DNA of 64,000 nucleotides from Gemmatimonadota bacterium (lineage in GTDB: Bacteria; Gemmatimonadota; Gemmatimonadetes; Longimicrobiales; Gaopeijiaceae), in NCBI GenBank assembly GCA_027623325.1, contig JAQBXY010000010.1, positions 1 through 64,000 on the forward strand, in the 5' to 3' direction. This document shows positions 9,938 to 19,167 of this stretch, piece by piece (the first letter of the stretch is position 1; every line of letters begins with the position of its first letter). The position numbers were made by a program, and so were the translations under genes. The notes beneath the pieces are model-generated. The model did not search any database and was not told the DNA's origin. It saw nothing but the letters and a program-made list of their open reading frames with translations.

Positions 9938-11364
9938 CGGCGCCGTACCGAGGTCGTGTCCGCCCCGAGCGAGTCGACCGGCGGCGGCAGGGCTGCAACC
10001 GAGTCGATGACGACATGCCGCCGCGAGACTGGCGTCAGGAGTCCAGCGACTCGGACGAGCGGCTCGTAGCCCCAACCCTCTATCGGCTCGAGCGCCGACT
10101 CGGTGTATCGGCTCCCGGGATTCCAAAGAATCCACTCGTTTACCCCGGCATCGTAGGTTGCCTGGATCTGCGCTCGTACCTCCGGCCCGCCGTAGATCGG
10201 TTGTCCGAGACTGAAATCCTGCAACCACGGCCGTGTCAGTCCCGCCCCCTCCACCGCGGCCGACCTTCGCAGGGCGTCCCGAAGTGCCCTCCTCACGATC
10301 TCGTATGGATACGCGTTGGGAACTTCGACGCCGAAGCTCCCCTCCCAGTAGTGGCTCGGGTAGACCATGGGGAGCGCGACGTCGACCACATCGATGAAGG
10401 ACTCCCACAACTGCCCGATCCCGACGTCGCGCCGAAACGAAGTGGTGACCCCGAAGACGTCGGCGGTCGAGCGAACGGGAAGGTCCGATAGTTCGTCACG
10501 AGCGTATTCGAGGAAGCCGCGAATCGCGTCGACCCGTTCACGCCCCTCGGCGCCGGTAAACACTGCACGATCCATGTCGGATTGCGGGGCGTCCGGAAAT
10601 CGGATGTAGTCCCACTGAATCTCCGGGAAGCCCATCTCCGCCACTTCCCGCGCGATCTGAACGTGGTACTCCCAAACCCCTTCCGAGAACGGGTTCAGCC
10701 AGATGATATCCTTGCTGTCGATCCACACACCACCGGCCGTATCCTGGACGGCCAGCTCCGGCCGGAACCTCGACAGAATCGGATCCTTTACCACAACGAT
10801 CCGGGCGATCGGGTAGATCCCCTCCGCCTCGAGGCGATCGAGTAGAGCCGGCAGATCACGAATCCGTCGCTCTCCGGTTGCCCCGATCTCGTGCGCGAGG
10901 GCGACGTCGGTGCGGTGGCTGATGAAGCCCGTGGCGTCCTTAATGTCGATGACGAGCGCGTTGACCTCTGTCCGTCTCGCCAGTTCCAGAAGCTCCGTCA
11001 TCCGATTGTTCGATCCCGCTGCCCACGCGTTGACGTAGAGTCCGCGGACGTGCTCGGGACGGCGGAAGCGCGCATCGGGGAAGTCGGAAAACTCCCGGGC
11101 CGTGTGGATCATGGGTCCAGACGCATCCAGGTCGGCCGATGGACGCTCCTGGGGAGCCTGCGGGTCCGGTTCGGACGACACCGGCTCCTCCTCGATGGTC
11201 GGCGCGGCGCGGACCTCCGGACCTTCGGCCGTCGGCAGTTTGATGCCCGAGAGCGGCCACTCCGCCGCCGCGTCGGCGGCGTCATCGGCACCCGGAGCAG
11301 CGCCACACGCGATTAGGATCGTCAGCCCGAGGGCGAAGACGCCTCGAGTCACGAGTCGGCACAT
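9934..11364 (-). CDS. Exported putative glycoside hydrolase, DUF4015 family
   Basis: From ATG 11364 the product has 476 residues; the frame opens earlier, but only this start gives a clean export signal (MCRLVTRGVFALGLTILIAC), probably a lipobox with Cys20. A Pro/Glu-rich linker of about 80 residues follows. The catalytic part shows the DUF4015/COG1306 pattern of a TIM-barrel glycosidase-like fold: HVRGLYVNAWAAGS, NALVIDIKDATGFI, EIQWDYIRFPDAP and DVFGVTTSF, with acidic residues at strand ends. No substrate has been settled for this family, and activity here is inferred. It is the last gene of a waaA-rhodanese-DUF4015 operon, which hints at an envelope polysaccharide role. Confidence 0.8.
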   Translation of the reverse strand: MCRLVTRGVFALGLTILIACGAAPGADDAADAAAEWPLSGIKLPTAEGPEVRAAPTIEEEPVSSEPDPQAPQERPSADLDASGPMIHTAREFSDFPDARFRRPEHVRGLYVNAWAAGSNNRMTELLELARRTEVNALVIDIKDATGFISHRTDVALAHEIGATGERRIRDLPALLDRLEAEGIYPIARIVVVKDPILSRFRPELAVQDTAGGVWIDSKDIIWLNPFSEGVWEYHVQIAREVAEMGFPEIQWDYIRFPDAPQSDMDRAVFTGAEGRERVDAIRGFLEYARDELSDLPVRSTADVFGVTTSFRRDVGIGQLWESFIDVVDVALPMVYPSHYWEGSFGVEVPNAYPYEIVRRALRDALRRSAAVEGAGLTRPWLQDFSLGQPIYGGPEVRAQIQATYDAGVNEWILWNPGSRYTESALEPIEGWGYEPLVRVAGLLTPVSRRHVVIDSVAALPPPVDSLGADTTSVRRR

Positions 11365-11381
11365 GGGCAGGAAGGTAGTCC

Positions 11382-11723
11382 TCAGTAGGCCGTCAGGCTC
11401 GGATCCACGTCGGCTCGCCAACCGAGGATTCCGCCCTTGAGGTTGAACACTCGCTCGTATCCGTTTTGAGCGAGAAGGGCCACGGCGACCGCGCTGCGCG
11501 CTCCACTTCGGCAATAGACGACGATCTCCGATTTCGGATCCAGTTCTTCGAACCGCTGCCAAAACTCCCCACTGCGAATGAGCACCTGCCCGTGCGCGGG
11601 CAAGTCGGCGATCGACACTTCGAACGACTCCCGCACATCGACCAGAACAGGAACGTCTCCGGCGTCGAGACGTTCCTTGAGTTCGACGGCTGTGATTTCG
11701 GGTACGGAGGGAGGTCCGTTCAT
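11382..11723 (-). CDS. Single-domain rhodanese
   Basis: This 113-residue cytoplasmic protein is a stand-alone rhodanese. The active-site loop is CRSGARSA with Cys71, which would carry the persulfide, and the domain entry VPVLVDVRESFEVSIADLP is typical. Single-domain rhodaneses transfer sulfane sulfur or act as sulfur carriers; the acceptor is unknown. Its ATG (11723) overlaps the waaA stop in an ATGA junction, so it is translated with the LPS gene. There is no obvious biochemical link between the two. Confidence 0.9.
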   Translation of the reverse strand: MNGPPSVPEITAVELKERLDAGDVPVLVDVRESFEVSIADLPAHGQVLIRSGEFWQRFEELDPKSEIVVYCRSGARSAVAVALLAQNGYERVFNLKGGILGWRADVDPSLTAY

Positions 11724-13021
11724 GCCAACTCGCTCCTCATGAGTTGATCGAGCAGTTCCGCGGTCCGACCGGCGGCGCCGCGATGATTCTCAATATAGCC
11801 GAAGGCACAGCGACCGGCCCGATTTCGCACCGCGTCATCCTGGAGCCAAGCACCGAGCACCTCGGCAAGCACACCGGCATCGGGTGCAATCTTCGCGCCA
11901 CCGGATTCAATGAGCGCCCCGGCCGCGGCACTTCCGTGGTGCCGTGGACCGAACACTACTGGCTTCCCGGCCGCGGCCGGCTCGAGCACCGAGTGGAGCC
12001 CACGAGCGCCGAAACCCCCACCCACGAACGCGACCTCGGCGACCGAGTAGAGGTCGGCGAGCACGCCGACTCGATCGACCACCACCGCATCCAACGCCAC
12101 GGCGCTTCCCGACGACTCCACGTTCGATAACGTGTCGACCCTCCAGCCGTCTCTATTCAGTCGTGAAACGAGGGAGGTCACCCGAAGGGGATGCGGTTCA
12201 TGGGGTGCGACGATGGCGAAGAGCCCGGGCTCAAGAGCTCGTGCCGACTTCAGCGCCGGCAGGAGTCGGCTTTCGTCCTCGAGCCACGTGGAGCCCGCAA
12301 CGACGTTGCGGCGACCGTGACCACGAAACGGTGCGAGCCAGGTGGCACCGGAATCTGCCAGTGCCGCCCGTTCGGCAGCGGCGTCGACCGAGGGATCTCC
12401 CGGCGTATGAAGCGCCGCAGGACGGACACCCATGGCGAGCAGCCGCAGTCCATCCGCCTCGGCCGCGGCACATGCGACGGATAGTCTCACCCACGTCGAG
12501 CGCATGGCCCAGCGTGCCAGCGGCCGTAGTCTTCCGGCACCCTCCCGCACCGTGGCGCCAATGATCGCCGTTGGGATGTCCCGGCGTTCGGCTTCCTCCG
12601 TGAGAACCGGCCAGACCTCAGTCTTCGTGAAGACCACGACGTCGGGACGGAGGGCGTCGAGTACCCTGCCGGAAGTTCCGGGGAGATCCCAAGGAAGGTA
12701 CGTGGCCACGTCGGCACCCACTTCTCGGGCATAGGCCTCCGCGGACTGGGAGAAGAAGGTAAAGACGATCTGGAGGTCGGGTCGCCGATCGACGAGGGCC
12801 TCGATTACGGCGCGAGCCTGCAACGCCTCTCCCGCACTCGGAGCGTGGAACCATGCGACTGGACCCTCAGGATCCCGAAGACTGTGCCCCCACCCTTCGA
12901 GCAACTCATGGGCACGCCGGCGTCCCGCCATCCCTCGCGCGACCTTGGACTCCCCGTGCGAAAGCAGGGGCGCCGCGGCACGAACGGCCGTGACGATCAA
13001 GCGGTACAGGAGCCGCGTCAC
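11720..13021 (-). CDS. waaA: 3-deoxy-D-manno-octulosonic acid (Kdo) transferase
   Basis: WaaA transfers Kdo from CMP-Kdo to the lipid A precursor at the inner face of the cytoplasmic membrane. The sequence shows an N-terminal membrane anchor (LLYRLIVTAVRAAAPLL), the HAPSAGEALQARAVIEAL block with the catalytic-base Glu, VVFTKTEVWPVL, and the GT-B donor-site region GGGFGARGLHSVLEPAAAGKPV. From GTG 13021 it has 433 residues, close to the usual 425. The frame continues to an ATG at 13081, but the family N-terminus begins at the GTG. The gene shows that the cell makes LPS. It leads an operon with a rhodanese and a DUF4015 protein. Confidence 0.93.
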   Translation of the reverse strand: MTRLLYRLIVTAVRAAAPLLSHGESKVARGMAGRRRAHELLEGWGHSLRDPEGPVAWFHAPSAGEALQARAVIEALVDRRPDLQIVFTFFSQSAEAYAREVGADVATYLPWDLPGTSGRVLDALRPDVVVFTKTEVWPVLTEEAERRDIPTAIIGATVREGAGRLRPLARWAMRSTWVRLSVACAAAEADGLRLLAMGVRPAALHTPGDPSVDAAAERAALADSGATWLAPFRGHGRRNVVAGSTWLEDESRLLPALKSARALEPGLFAIVAPHEPHPLRVTSLVSRLNRDGWRVDTLSNVESSGSAVALDAVVVDRVGVLADLYSVAEVAFVGGGFGARGLHSVLEPAAAGKPVVFGPRHHGSAAAGALIESGGAKIAPDAGVLAEVLGAWLQDDAVRNRAGRCAFGYIENHRGAAGRTAELLDQLMRSELA

Positions 13022-13101
13022 CTCCGTTGTGCACTGCGTCGACAGGGCTGGGTCATGGGTCTGAGAATAGGCCCCTGGCAATGCTATTGGTAGATTCAGC
13101 G

Positions 13102-13302
13102 ATGTATTTCCAGATCACGGTCCGGTACGGTGGTCGGTACCAGCGTTACCACACGTTTGGCGTAGAAGCAAAAGACGCGGCCACCGCGCTGCGGCTCGGG
13201 GCGGAGCAAATGCCTCCCGAGATCAGCGCCGAGGCCGACCTCGTCGAAGTACGCGTTGCGGTCGACCCGGAGCAGCGCACGTATCTAGCTGATGAGGCCT
13301 AG
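13102..13302 (+). CDS. Small uncharacterised protein (66 residues)
   Basis: I do not recognise a named family. The 66-residue product starts MYFQITVRYGGRYQRYHTF, looks soluble and shows an alternating beta pattern, then a helix rich in Ala and Glu (DAATALRLGAEQMPPEI) and a final strand (DLVEVRVAV). This would fit a compact beta-alpha-beta fold. It is divergent from waaA and upstream of the SPFH gene. An alternative ATG lies at 13081 in the same frame; neither start has a strong ribosome-binding site. Coding is supported by its sensible composition and by the lack of any competing gene. Confidence 0.55.
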   Translation: MYFQITVRYGGRYQRYHTFGVEAKDAATALRLGAEQMPPEISAEADLVEVRVAVDPEQRTYLADEA

Positions 13303-13364
13303 CAAGGCGCGGCGTCTGGAAACTACTTCGTCCACTAGTGCTCTCAACGGTTACCGATAGAAGA

Positions 13365-13383
13365 ACGGGTCCCACAGACCCGT
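13365..13383. repeat. Perfect 7-bp inverted repeat upstream of the SPFH gene
   Basis: ACGGGTC and GACCCGT flank a five-base loop. No T tract follows, so it is a weak terminator candidate for the small gene ending at 13302. A TAATAC box follows at about 13387, so the repeat may instead lie in the promoter of the SPFH gene as an operator. The role is not determined. Confidence 0.3.
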
Positions 13384-13428
13384 ACCTAATACGATACACG
13401 ACCCCACCCTGAAGCATCGGAGCACACC

Positions 13429-14328
13429 ATGGGCCAGATCATGCTCGCCATCCTCGTGATCCTCATCGGCGCCGTCATTCGGACCGTTGGGCCCGCCATG
13501 GGCAAGCCAAGTGCAGCGGGAAGCGCGAAGCTGACTGGATACGGGTTCATGTTCGCAGGTGTATTGCTCGCGTTCAGCAACACCCTCACGGTGATCTCGG
13601 TCGGTGAGGTCGGTGTTCTGCACTTTCTCGGTAAGATCGACCACCGCCCCCTCACCGAGGGCATGCACGTCGTGAACCCACTGGCGAGTATCGAAAAGAT
13701 GTCCGTCCGCGAGCAGAGTTTCCCCGCGGGAGGTGGGGTGGAGGTGATCGAGGCCCAGACAAGCGAACAGCTGAATGTGAGCCTTGAGGTCGCGATTCTC
13801 TTCCGGCTCGACGGAGCCAACGCGCCCGACCTCTTCCAGCGCTTGGGAGGTGAAGCCAACATCAAGAACAGCATCGTCCTCAACGCCATGCGCAACGGCG
13901 TCCGCGATGCGGTCGCCACGAAGTCGATCAATCAGATCTTCTCCCCCGACCGCCGCGAGGTCGCGACCGATATGCTCAACGCGATTCAAGCCAAGGCCGG
14001 AGACCGGATCGAGGTCGTAGAGGTCTTTGTTCGCGACGTGCAGGCGCCGGCACGCGTGCGCGAGTCGATCGAAGCCAAGCTCGAACGGGAACAGGAAGTC
14101 GCGCAGGAGCGCTTCCAAACCGAAATCATCCAGGAGCGTGCGCTGCAGGCCATCGAGGCAGCGAAAGGGATCGCGGAGGCTCAAAGGATCATCTCCGCTG
14201 GCCTCACCCCTGCGTACCTGACCTTCCACTACATCGAAAAGCTCTCCACCTTGCCGGCTGGTTCGGTCGTGTACGTGCCGACCGAGGGCGGCGTGCCACT
14301 CATGAGATCGATCGGTGGCGGCAACTAG
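13429..14328 (+). CDS. SPFH-domain (prohibitin-like) membrane protein
   Basis: The 299-residue protein has two N-terminal hydrophobic segments (about residues 2-24 and 39-60), then an SPFH/band 7 domain: VISVGEVGVLHFLGKIDHRP, LTEGMHVVNPLASIEKM and ALQAIEAAKGIAEAQRI. The helix after residue 205 is rich in Glu, Gln and Arg (REQEVAQERFQTEIIQERAL), a typical prohibitin coiled coil. Prohibitins and stomatins form ring-shaped membrane assemblies that organise microdomains or restrain FtsH-type proteases. No NfeD or FtsH partner is adjacent. The downstream aminopeptidase gene overlaps its 3' end by 14 bases. Confidence 0.9.
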   Translation: MGQIMLAILVILIGAVIRTVGPAMGKPSAAGSAKLTGYGFMFAGVLLAFSNTLTVISVGEVGVLHFLGKIDHRPLTEGMHVVNPLASIEKMSVREQSFPAGGGVEVIEAQTSEQLNVSLEVAILFRLDGANAPDLFQRLGGEANIKNSIVLNAMRNGVRDAVATKSINQIFSPDRREVATDMLNAIQAKAGDRIEVVEVFVRDVQAPARVRESIEAKLEREQEVAQERFQTEIIQERALQAIEAAKGIAEAQRIISAGLTPAYLTFHYIEKLSTLPAGSVVYVPTEGGVPLMRSIGGGN

Positions 14329-15433
14329 AATCTTCAGGGGCGCGCTCGCCCTTGGCGCCCTTTCGCTCGTCGCAAGCTGCGTCGCGTGTTCGCCCGTCTA
14401 TGTCGTGAAGGCCGGCATCGCCGAGGTCGGGATCCTGCGCGCTCGTCGGCCCATTTCCCGCGTGCTCAACGACACGACGGTGGATGCGGACACACGGGCG
14501 AAGCTGGCCTACGTAGTGGAGGCTCGTCGGTTCGCTGCGAGCAAGTTCGGCATCGAAGTCGGCGATTCGTATACGACCTACACCGAGCTCGACCGCGACA
14601 CGCTCGCCATGGTCGTTACAGCGGCCTATCAAGACCGGCTCGTTCCCAAGACCTGGTGGTTCCCGATCGTGGGACGGGTACCCTACAAGGGTCACTTTTC
14701 CCTGAAGAGCGCGCTCGATGAGGAGGCCGATCTCCAGGCCGAGGGCTACGACACGTACGTGAGGCCGACAGCAGCCTTCAGTACGCTGGGCTGGTTCAAC
14801 GATCCCGTGCTCTCGACAGCCCTGCAAACCGACGAAGTGGAGGTCGTCGCGACCGTCATCCACGAACTCTCGCATCAGCACCTCTTCGTCCCGGGCCAGG
14901 TTGGCTTCAACGAGAGCTTCGCGACCTTCGTGGGCAGAGTCGGCGCCGCGCGCTTCTTCTGTTCGCGAGAAGGCGGCGGGCCCGACTCGGTGAAGTGCCA
15001 GCGGGCGCTCGCGCGCTGGCGCGACTACCAACGCTTCAGCCGGTTTCTCGATGACTTCGTCGAGGAACTGGAGTCAGTCTACGCGGACGACACCCTCTCG
15101 TTCGATGAGAAGGTGGCACGCCGGGCGCCGATCTTCGCGGAAGCGCTGGAGCACTTCGATCGCGCGGTCGCGCCCACGTTCGAGGCGATCTCGTTCAGCG
15201 GCTTCCGTGACACGCCCCTCAACAACGCCACGCTGCTGTCCCGAATTCGGTACTACAATCGCCTGCCGGCCTTCGACGCGTTTCTGCTGGCACATGGTGG
15301 AGATCTCTCGGCCGCGCTCTACGACCTCAAGGCCCGCGCACAATCCGTCGACGACCCGTTCGACCTCCTGCCGGTGGTAGACGAAGTACCGGCCCTCGGA
15401 CCGGCACTCGACTTTGGTCCCGCGAGGCAGTAG
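14315..15433 (+). CDS. Lipoprotein aminopeptidase, COG4324 family
   Basis: This 372-residue protein matches the predicted zinc aminopeptidases of COG4324. It starts with a lipoprotein signal (LGALSLVASCVACSP) where Cys25 best fits the family lipobox, followed by YVVKAGIAEVGILRARRPI, a conserved entry block. The zinc motif is HELSHQHLF (HExxH), followed by the glutamate-bearing FNESFATFVG. It is probably anchored in the periplasm and trims peptides. The GTG start lies inside the end of the SPFH gene, so both are translated from one message; a link between SPFH scaffolding and proteolysis would be familiar but is inferred here. Confidence 0.85.
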   Translation: MAATRIFRGALALGALSLVASCVACSPVYVVKAGIAEVGILRARRPISRVLNDTTVDADTRAKLAYVVEARRFAASKFGIEVGDSYTTYTELDRDTLAMVVTAAYQDRLVPKTWWFPIVGRVPYKGHFSLKSALDEEADLQAEGYDTYVRPTAAFSTLGWFNDPVLSTALQTDEVEVVATVIHELSHQHLFVPGQVGFNESFATFVGRVGAARFFCSREGGGPDSVKCQRALARWRDYQRFSRFLDDFVEELESVYADDTLSFDEKVARRAPIFAEALEHFDRAVAPTFEAISFSGFRDTPLNNATLLSRIRYYNRLPAFDAFLLAHGGDLSAALYDLKARAQSVDDPFDLLPVVDEVPALGPALDFGPARQ

Positions 15434-15465
15434 CTCCGGTGGGTCCACCACAATCGGAGCCATCG

Positions 15466-15888
15466 ATGTCCCAGCGGCACATCCGGTACCGGAGCGGCTA
15501 CAAGTACCAACTGAGCGAAGATCACGTGGATATGGTCGGCGTTCTGCCCGAGTCGCTGATCGTCACGGAGTACATCACGCTCGACGTTGACGGAGAGATC
15601 ACGCTCCGTCGGGGTTACGCCTGGGATGGTCCCTCCGGCCCAACGTTCGACACCCCCAACTTCATGCGAGGCTCGCTCGTCCACGACGCCTTGTATCAGC
15701 TCATGAGACTCGGCGAGCTCGACAGGCATCAGTGGCGGCCCGTCGCCGACTTGGAGATGAGGCGCATGTGCCGCGAAGACGGAATGTGGTCGGTGAGGGC
15801 GTGGTGGCTCTATCAAGGAGTCAAACGATTCGGCAACCCGGCGGCCTCTCCCGAGAGCCGCAAGGTCGTCCAGACCGCGCCGCGTTGA
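15466..15888 (+). CDS. DUF1353-like protein
   Basis: From ATG 15466, with GGAG six bases upstream, the product has 140 residues and no signal peptide. The segment LRRGYAWDGPSGPTFDTPNF followed by GSLVHDALYQLMR resembles DUF1353, a family of phage and bacterial proteins with a conserved HDALY/HDYLY motif. No biochemical role is established for the family. An earlier ATG in frame at 15439 is possible but lacks a good binding site. The gene lies 32 bases behind the aminopeptidase and may share its message. Confidence 0.6.
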   Translation: MSQRHIRYRSGYKYQLSEDHVDMVGVLPESLIVTEYITLDVDGEITLRRGYAWDGPSGPTFDTPNFMRGSLVHDALYQLMRLGELDRHQWRPVADLEMRRMCREDGMWSVRAWWLYQGVKRFGNPAASPESRKVVQTAPR

Positions 15889-15961
15889 TGCCGGGAAGCC
15901 GGAGCGACCTTCGCGGCGGGCTGCTACATTCGCCGAGCACGGACACCCAGGAGACTCAGCC

Positions 15962-16903
15962 ATGACACCGATCGGCGCCGACCAGACCCCCCGAGCCCTA
16001 TCGCGCGCACTACGAACGTGGAGCCGAATCGTGAGGGCGACGATCCCCGCCCTGGCGCTCGCTTGCCTCCCCGCGGCCGCACAGCGCTCCGCCAGCCCGA
16101 GCCCTGGCCAGGAGGTCGCGCTCGTCACCGGATCAACGAGCGGCCTGGGTCGGGAAGTCGCGCTCCGGCTCGGCGCTCGTGGTGCCCACGTCATCGTACA
16201 CGGCCGTAGTGTCGAGCGCGGGAACGAAGTCGTGGACGAGATCAACGCCGGCCCTGGTAGCGCCCGGTTCTACGGTGCGGACTTCGCTTCCTTCGACCAG
16301 GTGCGAGCGCTGGCGGAGGCCATCCTTCGCGACTACGAGCGCCTCGACGTCCTCGTCAACAACGCTGGCTTCGGGTCGGCCCCCAACGAGCGACTCGTGT
16401 CAGAGGACGGCCACGAATTTCGCTTCCAGGTGAACTACCTGGCCCCGTTCCTGCTCACGCACATGCTTCTTCCTTTGGTCCAGGAAAGCACCCCATCGCG
16501 AATCGTGAACGTGTCGTCCCTCGCCCAACAGCCGATCAACTGGGATGACGTCATGATCGAGAATGACTTCAGTGGCGGCCGGGCCTACGGACAGAGCAAG
16601 CTTGCGCAGGTCGGGTTCACCTTCGACTTGCATGAAGCGCTCGCTGGTTCGGGGGTGATGGTGACGGCGCTCCACCCCGCGACGTATATGCCGACCGGTA
16701 TGGTGCGTCGCGCAGGCGCCGAACCCCGTTCGACGATCGACGAGGGCGCCACCGCGGTCATGCAGCTGATCGTGTCCGACAAGATCGAGTCCGGGCTATT
16801 CTTCAACGGTCTCGTGCCACAGCGCGCGCATGCGCAGGCCTACGATCTGGAATCGCGCCGCAGGCTCCGTGAACTGAGCAGAGAGCTGACGGGCCTCCGC
16901 TAG
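15962..16903 (+). CDS. Short-chain dehydrogenase/reductase with N-terminal export signal
   Basis: The 313-residue protein is a classical SDR: nucleotide motif TGSTSGLG at 56-63, NNAG at about 133-136, catalytic Ser186 and the pair Tyr209 and Lys213 in YGQSK. Such enzymes oxidise or reduce alcohols and carbonyls with NAD(P). What is odd is the leader IPALALACLPAAAQRSASP before the Rossmann fold, which looks like a signal peptide although NAD(P) cofactors are cytoplasmic. A second plausible start is GTG 16031, with GGAG seven bases upstream, which makes the leader look even more like a signal peptide. The substrate is unknown, and the gene stands alone between convergent neighbours. Confidence 0.85.
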   Translation: MTPIGADQTPRALSRALRTWSRIVRATIPALALACLPAAAQRSASPSPGQEVALVTGSTSGLGREVALRLGARGAHVIVHGRSVERGNEVVDEINAGPGSARFYGADFASFDQVRALAEAILRDYERLDVLVNNAGFGSAPNERLVSEDGHEFRFQVNYLAPFLLTHMLLPLVQESTPSRIVNVSSLAQQPINWDDVMIENDFSGGRAYGQSKLAQVGFTFDLHEALAGSGVMVTALHPATYMPTGMVRRAGAEPRSTIDEGATAVMQLIVSDKIESGLFFNGLVPQRAHAQAYDLESRRRLRELSRELTGLR

Positions 16904-16947
16904 CGCCTACCCGTCAGCAAACGTCGGGCACCCCTCCATCGAACTGA

Positions 16948-19167
16948 TCAGCGCGTGACCAGGAACGTCGCCTTCACGATCAACCTCCGATCACGGTACT
17001 CGATCAGCGTGTTCGGGTCGCGTCGGATCTCGTCGTAGACGACATAGAGATCGCTCCCCGGAGAGTAGGTCCAACGGAAACGGGCGCTCGTCCCGAACTG
17101 GTCGGTGAGCGAGTTGTACTGTGTGACGGACCGGATGGCCATCGTCGGCGACATCGCGAAGTCGACTCTGAGCGCGGCCAAATCCACGACGAAGTCGCCA
17201 CCCGGAAGCTCGACATCGTTTCGCGTGAATTGTCCCTCGGTCGAGAGTCGGTCGCTGATGCGCAGGCCGAGCTTGACCGTACCATCGGTCCGCTTCCCTC
17301 CATAAAAGTCCTGGGGTGCATAGAGCAGGTTGTAGTAGACCCGCCGTGCAGGATTGCTATCGAAGGAAACGCGCCACTCCGCGAATGAGTAGTCACCCAC
17401 GGGAACTGTCACGCCGTTGAGCGCGAAGGCATTGTCGACCCGGTCGAAATTGTCGTTGTACCACATGTTCAGATAGGCGCCGTTGTCGAAACGTGTCCCG
17501 AGCATGTAGTGCCACCGCTCACCGATGCGGCGTCCGGCCTGATCCGTCGTGTACGTCCAGTTGATCATGGGTGAGAGCACGCGGATGCCCCAGAAGTCCG
17601 GGCGCGGGTTTCGCTCTGCATGAATCTTGGTCGTCTCGATGCCACGCCTGGGCAGAAAGCCGACCTCCGGATTGAAATCTTCGCCGACGTCGACGTGCTC
17701 GGCGTAGAATCGCCAATCGCTGTCGAGCCACGTCGCGTTCACGTACTTCCCGATTCCATCGGCAGAATCCGTCGATCCCGTAACGGGTGTCTCTGTCCTG
17801 GCCACGAATCCCATGACGGTCAGGTTCGGGTGAGGAGCCAGAGACGCGTCGAAGGCATAGGTGCGGTTGTAGTGGTCGCCGTTCGTCTCTTCCTTGTTCA
17901 CCACGAGGCCCCCGATCCGCGACCGGGACCAGATGTTCCGGCTGTACTTCGCGACCAGGAAATTCTCCCCGGAATTGCCGAAGGCCTCGTCGGTCTGCAC
18001 GTCGAGGATCGCGATGTCGTTGCGGCCGATCTTTCCGGTCAGGCGAGCCCCTCCCACGATCGGCACGCTCTCGCCGGTGCTCGACAAGCCGATGCGCCGG
18101 CTGAAGAACAGGTCCGCATAACGCGCGACCGCCGTAGCCGAACCCACCGTGAACTGACCGGAATTCTCGAGAAAGAAATCACGCTTCTCCGGAAAGAAGA
18201 GCTGAAAGCGCGTGAGGTTGACCTGCTCGTCATCCACCTCCGCCTGCGCGAAATCGGTATTCACCGTGATGTCGAGATTCAACCCGGCCGTGACCCCGTA
18301 TTTCATGTCGAGGCCTAAGTCCCGTTCGAACACGTCGTTCTCCGCGCCGGACTCCATGACTCTGCTCGCGCCACTCGTCACAAAAGGCGTCACTCGGAGA
18401 TCCAACCCGCGATTCAACCGCTCCATGCCGTCGAGGCTTCCCGCGAGACTGACCCGCTCGAGATTGAACTCCTTCGAGAGCGGCACCCAGAACACCTGTT
18501 CGTTCTTGCGACCGATGTTGCGCATGATGTTGAGTCCCCAGCTCTGCTGTTCCGCGGCGGGGAAACGGAGCGTAACCATCGGGATGGCTACCTCGGCGAC
18601 CCACCCGTCCTCCACGACGCGCGCGGTGACGTGCCACACGCCGTCCCAATCGCGGTTGATGTTCGAGGTCGGGTACCCCGGACGTGCACCCTCGCCTTCC
18701 GCGAAGATCTGCTGGTCGAGCTGGGCGCCGAGTGGGTTCGTGACGAACATGTACCCGGACCGAGAATCCTTGAACGTGTCGAAGATGATCTGGAAGTTGT
18801 CTTCCTCCAGGATCCGATCCGAGTCACGACGCATCTCGGTGGCCGTGACGCCCTGTGGCGACGAGTCCCAGGCGCGCAGACCCAGGTAGAGGTTCTCGGC
18901 GTCGAACAGGATGTAGACCTCGGTCCGCTCTGTCGGCGGAGCGCCTTCCTCGGGTTCCTGCTGGATAAACTGGTCGATGCGGCCCGCGGCACCCCAGGTC
19001 GCCTCGTCCAGAATGCCGTCAAGTACGGGCGGCGCCGCGGCCCGGACCGCTCGAACCCGATAGGTATCCCAGTTCACCTGTGCCTCGGCCGGTTCGGCGA
19101 GGGACACGAGGATCAGCATGAGAGTACCGAGTCTCAGCGTATTCAATCGGATGTTGTGTATGTGCAT
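16948..19167 (-). CDS. Outer-membrane DUF5916 protein with CBM9-like domain
   Basis: From ATG 19167 the product has 739 residues and a Sec signal (LMLILVSLAEPAEAQ). Residues of about 35-230 form a CBM9-like beta-sandwich: PPVLDGILDEATWGAA, VYILFDAENLYLGLRAWDSS and the WVAEVAIPMVTLRF block. The rest is the DUF5916 region with LFFPEKRDFFLENSGQF and alternating beta strands ending in an aromatic-rich tail, as in an outer-membrane barrel. The family is common in Bacteroidota, Gemmatimonadota and Acidobacteriota and has no proven function; peptide or glycan binding or export has been guessed. It is divergent from an M28 peptidase. A paralogue lies at 27308-29581. Confidence 0.85.
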   Translation of the reverse strand: MHIHNIRLNTLRLGTLMLILVSLAEPAEAQVNWDTYRVRAVRAAAPPVLDGILDEATWGAAGRIDQFIQQEPEEGAPPTERTEVYILFDAENLYLGLRAWDSSPQGVTATEMRRDSDRILEEDNFQIIFDTFKDSRSGYMFVTNPLGAQLDQQIFAEGEGARPGYPTSNINRDWDGVWHVTARVVEDGWVAEVAIPMVTLRFPAAEQQSWGLNIMRNIGRKNEQVFWVPLSKEFNLERVSLAGSLDGMERLNRGLDLRVTPFVTSGASRVMESGAENDVFERDLGLDMKYGVTAGLNLDITVNTDFAQAEVDDEQVNLTRFQLFFPEKRDFFLENSGQFTVGSATAVARYADLFFSRRIGLSSTGESVPIVGGARLTGKIGRNDIAILDVQTDEAFGNSGENFLVAKYSRNIWSRSRIGGLVVNKEETNGDHYNRTYAFDASLAPHPNLTVMGFVARTETPVTGSTDSADGIGKYVNATWLDSDWRFYAEHVDVGEDFNPEVGFLPRRGIETTKIHAERNPRPDFWGIRVLSPMINWTYTTDQAGRRIGERWHYMLGTRFDNGAYLNMWYNDNFDRVDNAFALNGVTVPVGDYSFAEWRVSFDSNPARRVYYNLLYAPQDFYGGKRTDGTVKLGLRISDRLSTEGQFTRNDVELPGGDFVVDLAALRVDFAMSPTMAIRSVTQYNSLTDQFGTSARFRWTYSPGSDLYVVYDEIRRDPNTLIEYRDRRLIVKATFLVTR

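Noticed and set aside
13351-14229. 292-codon minus-strand frame
   Set aside because: Antisense to the SPFH gene, which has clear family motifs.
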